Shown here piece by piece: positions 56,302-64,000 of a DNA stretch of 64,000 nt (position 1 is the first letter of the stretch; each line of letters begins with the position of its first letter). A model generated the notes under the pieces. That model was not told where the DNA came from, ran no database searches, and saw only the letters and a program-made list of their open reading frames with translations. The DNA comes from Alteromonas sp. KC3. GTDB lineage: Bacteria > Pseudomonadota > Gammaproteobacteria > Enterobacterales > Alteromonadaceae. The position numbers were made by a program, and so were the translations under genes. The stretch spans positions 1,798,001 through 1,862,000 of the forward strand of contig NZ_AP024235.1 of assembly GCF_016756315.1 (NCBI RefSeq), given 5' to 3'.

Positions 56302-57732
56302 TCAAAGGTTTTCCGCGTATTGAAAGAGTGCTCTTAATATTGCCTGTTTTTCTGGGTTATCGTGATGTTCATGTGCCAGTTGCTCTAATCGCATCATGTA
56401 TTGCTCGATTGTTATCGAACCATGAGAGTTAGGATCGGTAAGGCGCGCTTGTCGGTGATGCTGCCATCGCGTTACTTCATCAGCAGTAAGCGTGTTTGGG
56501 TAATTGCGAGCACGATACCTAAATAGTAGCTTTTTGAGTCCTTCGTGCTGTGTTTTTTCTGCTAACGTCGCTAGATTTTCCGGTGAAGATGATACAACTT
56601 GCTCGCACCAACGCTTATCCTCGTCATTTAAAAACCCTCCACTATACAAGGCATGGTCGATATCGTGTTCGTCTGCACGCTCGTCAATGGTGAAAACCTG
56701 AGCGAGCTTTTCTGCTAACTCTGGATGCGCCGCAAGTTTACGGTAGTTATCCAAACACTTTTCTCTGTCTAGCCCCAAACGCGCTGCATTTTCTTCCGTC
56801 ATCGCCTTGGCTGTTGTAATAAAAGGTGAGCGGTTTGCATGAATCAGTTTTAAGCCTGGTCGCTCTAACGGTGAGTCATACTCATCCGCTGAAGCATACA
56901 GTGCATTTCTTATCTCCTCGGCTGAATCAGAGATAAGTGACTCCACATCGTGAGCCAAATCCACGGTAATAAACGCATTGTTGTTGGTGGGATGTTTAGC
57001 CACTGGCATTACCCATGTACAACAACCTTGTTTGGCAGGTAACTTCGAAGATATGTGAAGTAATACCGACGGTTTCGATAAATCGATTTGCTGCATTACG
57101 GTGTGCTTACTTCTAAGTGAGAATGCGTAATCGAAAAGTCTTGGCTGTTTATTTTTAATCAGTTTTGCCAGCGCAATCGTTGCATACACGTCACTTAATG
57201 CATCGTGGGCATTTTGATGTCCGATATCATTTGCTGCGGTAAGCGCTTCTAACTTAAAGCTCGGTGCACCATCGTCTCGTGTAGGCCAATTGATGCCCTC
57301 GGGGCGCAGTGCATAGCAAGCCCTTGCAAGGTCAATAATGTCCCAGCGACTGTTGCCGTTTCGCCACTCTCTCGAATAAGGGTCGTAAAAGTTTCGGTAA
57401 AACAGGAAGCGCGACACTTCATCATCAAAGCGTATACTATTAAACCCAACGCTACAGGTATTCGGTGTCGACATCTCTTGAAAGATGCGAGCAGCGAAAT
57501 CGGCTTCGTTTGATCCGTCGCGCAGCGTTTGCTGCGGCGTAATGCCAGTGACCAAACACGCCTCTGGGTGTGGCAAATAGTCGTTGGCGATTGCGCTCAT
57601 TATGTTAATTGGCTTACCAATGATATTGAGAGAGAGGTCTGTTCTTACCGCGGCAAATTGGCAGGGCAGATCTTTTTGTGCACTGGTGCCAAAAGTTTCA
57701 AAATCGTGCCAAAGAAAAGTAGGTGTGTGCAT
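56302..57732 (-). CDS. sbcB: Exodeoxyribonuclease I
   Basis: A 476-residue single-strand 3'-5' DNA exonuclease of the DEDDh family acting in mismatch repair and recombination. The first motif LWHDFETFGTSAQKD and the late HDALSDVYATIAL (DEDDh His-Asp) are intact. ATG 57732 is chosen; a TTG nine bases earlier is also open. It is near E. coli length (475). Confidence 0.95.
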   Translation of the reverse strand: MHTPTFLWHDFETFGTSAQKDLPCQFAAVRTDLSLNIIGKPINIMSAIANDYLPHPEACLVTGITPQQTLRDGSNEADFAARIFQEMSTPNTCSVGFNSIRFDDEVSRFLFYRNFYDPYSREWRNGNSRWDIIDLARACYALRPEGINWPTRDDGAPSFKLEALTAANDIGHQNAHDALSDVYATIALAKLIKNKQPRLFDYAFSLRSKHTVMQQIDLSKPSVLLHISSKLPAKQGCCTWVMPVAKHPTNNNAFITVDLAHDVESLISDSAEEIRNALYASADEYDSPLERPGLKLIHANRSPFITTAKAMTEENAARLGLDREKCLDNYRKLAAHPELAEKLAQVFTIDERADEHDIDHALYSGGFLNDEDKRWCEQVVSSSPENLATLAEKTQHEGLKKLLFRYRARNYPNTLTADEVTRWQHHRQARLTDPNSHGSITIEQYMMRLEQLAHEHHDNPEKQAILRALFQYAENL

Positions 57733-57830
57733 AATCACCAAAGTGAATTTTATATGTATTTTGAAGGCAGTTTACACTGCGTAATTTTGAATACCAAATG
57801 CTGCCCAATATTTAGGCTTTGTAGGGAGGC

Positions 57831-60800
57831 GTGCAGGCAGTTCACGCTACTTATGTGTCGTTCACTTACTTGCGTAAATGGCGTTTACTGACTAGTTTTT
57901 ATGTAGTCAGAGCTAATTTGGATAGTCTTCTTTTGTCCGCAAACCTCCATCACTTATCATTGCTAAAAACAAAGCGTACTTTGCTGTGGGCTTTGGCACT
58001 TTCAATTGTCCTCATCGTTGTTGCAGTTGCCTTTTTTGAAAACCGCATTCGTCAAACTGCCGAACAACAGACGTTTGAAGCACTAACAGAAAGCGCTCAG
58101 GAAGTTGTGAGCGTAGTGGATGCGAATTTACGAACCTATATGGATACAGTGCGGTTTTTGCATAGTTCACCTGCTGTGCAAGGGGTTGTTGACGCAAGTT
58201 TGAATGACAATGCAGATACTCAAGAGGGAATGTCAACGGTGCAATGGAAGCGCCAAGTTGAAAGCATGTTTGCAGTGTTTATGGAGAATAATAGGGAAAT
58301 TGACCAACTGCGAATCATACTTGCCAATGAAAAGGGAAGCGAATTTATTCGGGTCGAGCAAGTTGGCAAAAGTATAGAAATTGTTGCCCAATCTGAGTTA
58401 CAAGAAAAAGGTAATCGCGATTACTATGTTGAAAGTGTTAGCAAAAATAGAAATGAATTTTATATTTCCAACATTAATCTAAATCGAGAATACGGAAAAA
58501 TAGAGTTTCCTTATAAGAGTGTGTTGCGTTTGTCACTGCCCTTATTCAGCGAAAATGGCGAGCGTTTTGGCTTCATAATCGCAAATATTAACGCGCAGAT
58601 CCTTCTAACTAAAATGCAAGACACGCTCTTCGGTGCTCAACAACTCATCGTTACTGATGCCGATGGCTTTTTCATTGTGCATCCAGACTCCAATAAAGTG
58701 TTTTCAAAAGACCTTAACAAGGAAGTGCAGTGGTCGAGTGAATACCGTTCTCCTTTATCTCCTGGTTTCGCTACTATTCAGCCGCTGCGAAATTCTGATG
58801 AAGCGTTTTATGCGGTAACGCAATCCTTTAACTTATCGCCTACAAGTTCACTCAAGCCGCTTAATTTGCATGTGTTAACGTATCAACATAGCGTTAATGG
58901 CATAATCAGTGACAAGCGCATAGCTGTTTATAGTTTTGTCCTGATAATTCTATCGGTTCTGGCATGTATCTTATGGTTTGTCTACCGAAGTAGTAAAAGC
59001 AGTCTAGCGCTAGCTAAGCTCAGACGAGAGTCAGCCGCTATTGTCGCTAGTTCAAAGGATGCCATTTTTAGCGTTGACAGCAAAGGCAAGGTAAAGAGCT
59101 GGAATATGGCAGCCGAAACAATGTTTTGTGTACCAAGCCAGTTAGTAATAGGTCATCATTATTCTTCATGTAAACCCCTTGCGTCGTTGGGCTTGGAAAT
59201 GGCGTTTGCCGAAGCTGAGACACAAACTACCTTTTCAGCACATTTCTCTGATAATTCATGTGATGAAAAATACCTGCAAATTACCGCGTCGAAAATTCTC
59301 AATGATGAGGATAATTTAACAGGTGTAGCGGTAGTGATAAGAGATGTTACTGACGAACGCCACGCCAAAGCCGCGGTAGAGAAAATTAATTTGGAGCTTG
59401 AAGAGAAAGTGCAGCGCCGAACGATTGACCTAGTTACGGCAACTAAAGAGGCCAAGAAGGCCAGTGAAATAAAAAGTGCATTTATCTCTAATATCAGTCA
59501 CGAGATGCGTACGCCACTTAACGGAATTGTTGGATCACTGTCGTTACTAAAACGTCATTCGCTTAACGAGAAGTCGATGCAGTTGTTGTCGATGATGGAA
59601 GTAAGCTGCAATAGTTTAAGTACACTTATCAATGACGTACTCGATTTGTCAAAAATTGAAGCGGGTAAATTGGATATTAATAACCAGAATTTCAATCCGA
59701 TATCGCTTATAGAGTCATTGGCAAGAGTGTTTGTAGTGAAAGCCGCAGACAAAGGGCTGCATTTACTCGTCGACACAACCGCATTATCAGACGTTACAGT
59801 TTACTCTGATCCTCATCGAATAAGTCAAATTCTCAACAACCTGTTAAACAACGCGATAAAATTTACAGAAAGCGGTCATATCCTGTTGAGTGCGGCAATC
59901 TGTAGCGGGCAGGGGGAAGAACAAGAGCTTCACTTTAGCGTTATTGATACTGGAATGGGGATAGCAAAGGAGAATCAGTCGAAACTCTTCACGCCGTTTA
60001 CTCAAGCTGATTCTCACGTCGCCGTGAAATACGGTGGAACTGGGCTAGGGCTTTCTATTTGTAAACAATTATCTCAATTGATGGGGGGCGATATTTCCTT
60101 TAGGTCAACGCAAGATGCTGGAAGTGCGTTTTCGTTTTTTGTTACTTATCCCATTTCACACGTAAATCAAGACGCTCACAACAATGTTAAATATAAAACA
60201 AATAGTGAATGCCCGCATAAAAAGTGGGCCGTAAGTGCGCCATACAAACCACTGGAAGAAAACCTTTATTCACTGTTGCTTGATGCCGGCGCAATGGTGG
60301 ACATTATTGATGATAAATTGGGAATGGACATAACATTGACGTGCTATGACGCCATATTGGTAGACGAATCAAGTGCTTTATTGTATTCACTAGACGAAAT
60401 ATGGAAGCAGGCTGCACTAAACAGTCAAAAGGACAGCATGCCTGAGGTATATATACTTCAACGCATTGACGCGGCTCAGCATAAGTATACAGAAGTCGTG
60501 CCGCAATATTTGCACAAGCCTTTATTCAGTACAACGCTCACATCGCTTTCTAAAACGCACCACGGCGCAACATTGGCGCCCATAAGTTCAGATATTCACC
60601 TGGATGATTTAGGACAACACTCTAATGTAAAAACCTTACACGGCACTGATTATTCCGCTTCAAAAGACCCCCAAACTGTTGATAATGCGAACGTTATTAT
60701 TGTCGATGATAATCTGATAAATCGTGAAGTTGCAAAAGGGGTTTTAGAGGGGTTACCAATAAATGTCTTTACCTGTAACGATGGTGAAGAGGTCATTTCG

Positions 60801-61508
60801 TTTTTACAGCAATGTGAAGAAAAGCAACAACAGATCCATGCCATTTTGATGGATTGTCAAATGCCTAATATGGATGGCTATGAAGCGACTCGCGCTATTA
60901 GAGATGGTGAAGCTGGAAAAACATTTATTGACGTCCCCATTATAGCCATGACGGCGAGCGCGATGTTAGGTGAGCGAGAAAAGTGTCTTGAAGTGGGCAT
61001 GGATGATTTCACGACAAAGCCAGTGATGGCTGAAGTACTTATTCCTAAGGTGAAGCGCTGGTTAGCTGAGCGGATGAAAAGATCGGGTTATCATACCGAT
61101 AACGTTTCGCCGTTGGTCGACAATCTAATTAATAATATCAATGAAGAAGTGCAGGGATTGTCCAGTGCAGTACCTAAGAGTCGCTATTGGGATAAAGATA
61201 ATGCGATAGCAAGAATAAAAGGCGATAAAGCACTGTTCTCTCGTGTTTGTAATATGTTTGCTAACAGTGCGCCTGATAAAGTGAAGCTGCTAGAAAAAGC
61301 CATAGCGCATAAAGACGCTGAACAAGTGAAATTACTTACGTTGAAGTTAAAAGGCATGTCTGCTGACATTGGCGCGGTGCAATTGCAAAGCGACTTTGAG
61401 TCGCTTTGGGCACTCGCTAAGGCTGAGCGATGGCATGACGCGCTTGAGCAAGTACCTGCGGTAGAAGCGGATTTATCTTTGTTTTTAAAAATAATGGACG
61501 TGGCATAG
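57831..61508 (+). CDS. Hybrid histidine kinase with pseudo-receiver and pseudo-HPt
   Basis: A protein of up to 1225 residues; the start is uncertain between GTG 57831 and TTG 57918, which has an AGAG site. Order: TM1 (~50-70), an extracytoplasmic Cache-like sensor domain (~75-360), TM2 (~363-385), PAS (~390-503), HisKA with HEMRTP His (~557), HATPase (~655-775), a degenerate receiver (~800-910, DAILVDESS), an intact receiver with phospho-Asp in LMDCQMPNMDG (~1006), and an HPt-like four-helix end (~1117-1220). The HPt motif reads LKLKG where HxLKG is expected, so its phospho-His is missing. Ligand and partner unknown. Confidence 0.9.
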   Translation: MQAVHATYVSFTYLRKWRLLTSFYVVRANLDSLLLSANLHHLSLLKTKRTLLWALALSIVLIVVAVAFFENRIRQTAEQQTFEALTESAQEVVSVVDANLRTYMDTVRFLHSSPAVQGVVDASLNDNADTQEGMSTVQWKRQVESMFAVFMENNREIDQLRIILANEKGSEFIRVEQVGKSIEIVAQSELQEKGNRDYYVESVSKNRNEFYISNINLNREYGKIEFPYKSVLRLSLPLFSENGERFGFIIANINAQILLTKMQDTLFGAQQLIVTDADGFFIVHPDSNKVFSKDLNKEVQWSSEYRSPLSPGFATIQPLRNSDEAFYAVTQSFNLSPTSSLKPLNLHVLTYQHSVNGIISDKRIAVYSFVLIILSVLACILWFVYRSSKSSLALAKLRRESAAIVASSKDAIFSVDSKGKVKSWNMAAETMFCVPSQLVIGHHYSSCKPLASLGLEMAFAEAETQTTFSAHFSDNSCDEKYLQITASKILNDEDNLTGVAVVIRDVTDERHAKAAVEKINLELEEKVQRRTIDLVTATKEAKKASEIKSAFISNISHEMRTPLNGIVGSLSLLKRHSLNEKSMQLLSMMEVSCNSLSTLINDVLDLSKIEAGKLDINNQNFNPISLIESLARVFVVKAADKGLHLLVDTTALSDVTVYSDPHRISQILNNLLNNAIKFTESGHILLSAAICSGQGEEQELHFSVIDTGMGIAKENQSKLFTPFTQADSHVAVKYGGTGLGLSICKQLSQLMGGDISFRSTQDAGSAFSFFVTYPISHVNQDAHNNVKYKTNSECPHKKWAVSAPYKPLEENLYSLLLDAGAMVDIIDDKLGMDITLTCYDAILVDESSALLYSLDEIWKQAALNSQKDSMPEVYILQRIDAAQHKYTEVVPQYLHKPLFSTTLTSLSKTHHGATLAPISSDIHLDDLGQHSNVKTLHGTDYSASKDPQTVDNANVIIVDDNLINREVAKGVLEGLPINVFTCNDGEEVISFLQQCEEKQQQIHAILMDCQMPNMDGYEATRAIRDGEAGKTFIDVPIIAMTASAMLGEREKCLEVGMDDFTTKPVMAEVLIPKVKRWLAERMKRSGYHTDNVSPLVDNLINNINEEVQGLSSAVPKSRYWDKDNAIARIKGDKALFSRVCNMFANSAPDKVKLLEKAIAHKDAEQVKLLTLKLKGMSADIGAVQLQSDFESLWALAKAERWHDALEQVPAVEADLSLFLKIMDVA

Positions 61509-61634
61509 TCGTGTCGTTAAAAAGTACGCGCTAGGTAGATTGCACCTTAATCAACAACACATAGAAAATCCGTAGATTTCCATCTAGTATGGTTGCTTGA
61601 TAAATGCTTCACCCGTACAACAGAAGAATAACAA

Positions 61635-62738
61635 ATGACCAAGGAGAGCGCTTTGCCACTAACTATTTTCACCTCAACAATCCGCGATGCAATTATTCTA
61701 ATAGCCGCGTATTCAAGACGCGCTTCTATTCTTCTAACATCTGTGTTCGTGATGCTATTTGCAAGCCTATCAGCGAGCGCAAATGGTGAAAAGCCAACAA
61801 CGCCGAATGTTGCCATAGCCATTCACGGTGGTGCTGGCACAATTTTGAAGTCTTCAATGACACCTGAAAAAGAAGCAGCGTATAAGGCAAAACTTAAAGA
61901 AGCTGTGGAGCACGGCTATTCACTACTTAAGCAAGGTGTGAAAGGCGAAAAAGCGGTTGTTGAAACCATTAAGATATTGGAGCTTTCCCCATTATTTAAT
62001 GCAGGTGTTGGAGCGGTATACACGTTTGACGGTGAGCATGAACTAGACGCGTCTATTATGCACGGCGGAACCAAAAACGCAGGCGCAGTTGCAGGCGTTA
62101 AAACCATAAAAAGCCCCATTGAGGCGGCATTATTGGTTATGAATGAGTCTCCCCATGTCATGCTTTCGGGCAAGGGCGCAGAAGCTTACGCTGCTGAAAA
62201 CGGCTTAGAGCAGGTGGATAACAAAATATTTGATACTGAATTTCGCAAGCAAGCATTAGATAAAGCCAAAGCGCGTATGGCCCAAGCATCAACAGGTTAT
62301 GGAAGCCAGCAAGGCAACGAACGGTTTGGCACCGTGGGCGCGGTTGTACTAGACAGCGAAGGTAACCTGGTTTCTGGCACGTCGACCGGTGGCATGACCG
62401 CTAAGCGCTATGGCCGAATTGGCGACTCGCCTGTTATTGGCGCCGGCACATACGCAGACAATGAAAGTTGTGCAGTATCGGCAACGGGGCATGGCGAATA
62501 CTTTATTCGCTACCATGTGGCAGCAGATATTTGCGCTCGTATGAAATACCAAAACGTGAGTTTAGACGAAGCCGCAAACACAGTTATTAACGATGTGTTG
62601 GTTAAAGCAAAGGGTGACGGTGGTGTAATTGCTATAGACAAGCTGGGTAATATAGCCATGCCATTTAATTCCAAAGGAATGTACCGCGCCAGTATTAGTA
62701 CTGAAGGTGTGGTGACTGTTGCTATATATAAAGACTAA
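61635..62738 (+). CDS. iaaA: Isoaspartyl peptidase / L-asparaginase (Ntn type)
   Basis: A 367-residue Ntn-hydrolase. It has an N-terminal signal (ASILLTSVFVMLFASLSASA), VAIAIHGGAG, and the autocleavage site GTVGAVVLD, in which Thr becomes the beta-chain N-terminus, then GTSTGGMTAKRYGRIGDSPVIGAGTYADN. It cleaves isoaspartyl dipeptides or asparagine, here probably in the periplasm. AAGGAG at 61641-61646 lies six bases before an in-frame TTG at 61653, so the true start may be there instead. Confidence 0.94.
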   Translation: MTKESALPLTIFTSTIRDAIILIAAYSRRASILLTSVFVMLFASLSASANGEKPTTPNVAIAIHGGAGTILKSSMTPEKEAAYKAKLKEAVEHGYSLLKQGVKGEKAVVETIKILELSPLFNAGVGAVYTFDGEHELDASIMHGGTKNAGAVAGVKTIKSPIEAALLVMNESPHVMLSGKGAEAYAAENGLEQVDNKIFDTEFRKQALDKAKARMAQASTGYGSQQGNERFGTVGAVVLDSEGNLVSGTSTGGMTAKRYGRIGDSPVIGAGTYADNESCAVSATGHGEYFIRYHVAADICARMKYQNVSLDEAANTVINDVLVKAKGDGGVIAIDKLGNIAMPFNSKGMYRASISTEGVVTVAIYKD

Positions 62739-62746
62739 CCCGGTTC

Positions 62747-62780
62747 GACGGTGTCTTTTACCGTCTTAGTAGACACCGTC
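62747..62780 (+). terminator. Hairpin after isoaspartyl peptidase gene
   Basis: A perfect 10-bp stem GACGGTGTCT (62747-62756) / AGACACCGTC (62771-62780). No T-run, so termination is uncertain. Confidence 0.45.
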
Positions 62781-62960
62781 AACGAAAAAGCACTTGTTTA
62801 TTGTAACTTTAATGTTAAAAAGTTGGCTTGCAGAGCTTTCAACGTCTAGTCTTTAGTATGTGGGGGAAAGCTTTCACATGTGTCTAGAATAATTGATGTG
62901 CCGTAACGCCAAATAAATGCAGTATCGGTCACCGTAGGCGCCGCGGCTGGAGAAAAGAAA

Positions 62961-63380
62961 ATGGAATCGTTGCAAGTCAGTGATTATATGAATACCCATC
63001 CGGTTAAGCTAAATGTTGACATGCCTGTGGCGCAGGCGGTTGAGGCATTACTTTCGAGCGGACAAAGTGGTGGGCCTGTACTTGACATTAAAGGGCGGGT
63101 GGTAGGTTTTTTATCAGAGCAAGACTGTATAGCGCAAATGATTGCTTCTAGTTATTACCGTGAACAAATTTGCCGCGTCGGCGAAATTATGAAAACACCA
63201 GTGATAACAATAAAGCCTTATATGTCGGTCATAGAGTTAGCGCAGTTGCTATTAAAAGACAAACCGAGAGTGTACCCAGTAGTGGATGATGACGGCGTAC
63301 TGTTAGGGTGTATAAACCGTACACAAGTATTGCGGGCTATTGATGTTCAACTTAATGATGGTTATCAGCGCGCGGGCTAG
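62961..63380 (+). CDS. CBS-domain protein
   Basis: A 139-residue soluble protein made of two CBS domains (YMNTHPVKLNVDMPVAQAVEALL and IMKTPVITIKPYMSVIELAQLLL). CBS pairs bind adenine nucleotides and act as regulatory modules. It is free-standing, without an enzyme or channel attached, so its partner is unknown. Confidence 0.88.
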   Translation: MESLQVSDYMNTHPVKLNVDMPVAQAVEALLSSGQSGGPVLDIKGRVVGFLSEQDCIAQMIASSYYREQICRVGEIMKTPVITIKPYMSVIELAQLLLKDKPRVYPVVDDDGVLLGCINRTQVLRAIDVQLNDGYQRAG

Positions 63381-63604
63381 GTAGCCAGTTTTGCCAATAT
63401 TACGATAGGGAACTGAGTCAGCATGGTAATACCAATGATGATGTTCCCAAATTCACTTTTTCTATCTACTCACTCCATTTATCGTCGCTAATTCCCTTTG
63501 CAATACAAGCAAAACCTTTTATTCTTCACTGTCTTATTTTTCTATTGCATCAACACAATATTGCTTTAGCTAAGTTAACGCAAAATTTCATCAGAGAGTT
63601 TTAA

Positions 63605-64000
63605 GTGCATCAAAATAGTTCAGTAGCGCCAAACCCACTAGGTCTTACTCCCATATTGCTGTTTGTAGTCCTTGTCGTTGTAACCGGTATTACTACCAAT
63701 GACATAACAGCTATGCCTATTCTTGTGGCGTTTTTTATCAGTGCAGGCTACGGACTATGCCTTAATCCTAAAGGAGAAAAGGTTAGCTTTGCACAGAAAG
63801 TGCAAACCTTTTGCAAAGGCGGTGGTGATAAGAACATTATTTTACTGGTACTAATTTTTCTATTGGCAGGTGCGTTTTATGCAGTAACCATTGATATTGG
63901 TGCGCGTGACGCCACCGTGAATATGGCACTTCAATTTGTACCTTCGGCGCTAATTTTGCCTGGTTTATTCCTTATTTGTTGCTTTATATCATTCGCGATG
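63605..64000 (+). CDS. NhaC-like Na+/H+ antiporter, N-terminal part
   Basis: The first 132 residues of a membrane protein, cut by the window end. It starts at GTG 63605 with AGAG before it. Hydrophobic helices include ILLFVVLVVVTGITTND and IILLVLIFLLAGAFYAVTIDIGARDATVNMAL; the last motif resembles NhaC-family antiporters. The frame is open to the edge. Confidence 0.6.
   Translation, partial: MHQNSSVAPNPLGLTPILLFVVLVVVTGITTNDITAMPILVAFFISAGYGLCLNPKGEKVSFAQKVQTFCKGGGDKNIILLVLIFLLAGAFYAVTIDIGARDATVNMALQFVPSALILPGLFLICCFISFAM

Overview
This window looks like chromosomal DNA from a marine gammaproteobacterium of the Alteromonadaceae, most likely Alteromonas or a close relative. That is inferred from moderate GC content, the style of the proteins (PheS/PheT/IhfA, LolC, Mfd next to a CsiV-type protein, a complete leucine-degradation liu cluster, DUF2750, PEP-CTERM) and the gene order. 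I saw no transposase, integrase, CRISPR array, rRNA or tRNA. Most of the window is ordinary core and metabolic sequence. The unusual content is in surface polysaccharide genes, signalling proteins with degenerate catalytic sites, and a few regulatory sites.

Layout. 1-5.1 kb: a partial lipoprotein, a GT4 and a GT2 glycosyltransferase, and an SGNH-fused acyltransferase (surface glycan synthesis or modification). 5.4-9.1 kb: pheS-pheT-ihfA with a strong terminator. 9.2-10.7 kb: an unknown anchored protein and a PEP-CTERM protein with a sigma-54-type promoter. 10.7-15.6 kb: ybaK, a penicillin-acylase family protein, nagZ and an outer-membrane barrel. 15.6-22 kb, minus strand: a PilZ-like protein, mfd, csiV and a cobalamin adenosyltransferase. 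22-24 kb: a solitary lolC-type permease and a phosphoribosyltransferase. 24-29 kb, minus strand: a FIST sensor overlapping its histidine kinase, a CbiM-like membrane protein, xthA and a heme oxygenase. 29-31.8 kb: DUF2750, SufE, small membrane proteins and a truncated MreB-like protein with a C-terminal membrane anchor. 31.8-42 kb: a glycosyltransferase, HDOD protein, thioesterase, two MFS transporters, hydrolases, glgC, a nucleoside hydrolase and an SRPBCC protein. 42-50.6 kb: liuRABCDE facing a divergent thiolase, with two LiuR-type operators between them. 50.7-53 kb: a secreted formamidase-like hydrolase overlapping kynU. 53-61.5 kb: a periplasmic-binding/degenerate-GGDEF protein, a FapA-domain protein, sbcB and a large hybrid histidine kinase. 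61.6-64 kb: an isoaspartyl peptidase, a CBS protein and the start of an NhaC-like antiporter.

How the genes work together. liuABCDE takes isovaleryl-CoA (from leucine) to acetyl-CoA and acetoacetate, and the divergent thiolase can process the downstream acetoacetyl-CoA. LiuR probably controls both sides through the shared intergenic region. The FIST protein and its kinase look like a small-molecule or NO sensing pair. The glycosyltransferase at 1006 and the PEP-CTERM gene at 9963 each have a TGGCAT-N5-TxGCT element with exact -24/-12 spacing, which suggests a shared sigma-54 surface-structure regulon. The least explained item is the half-actin (MreB-like) membrane-anchored protein at 30539-31132.
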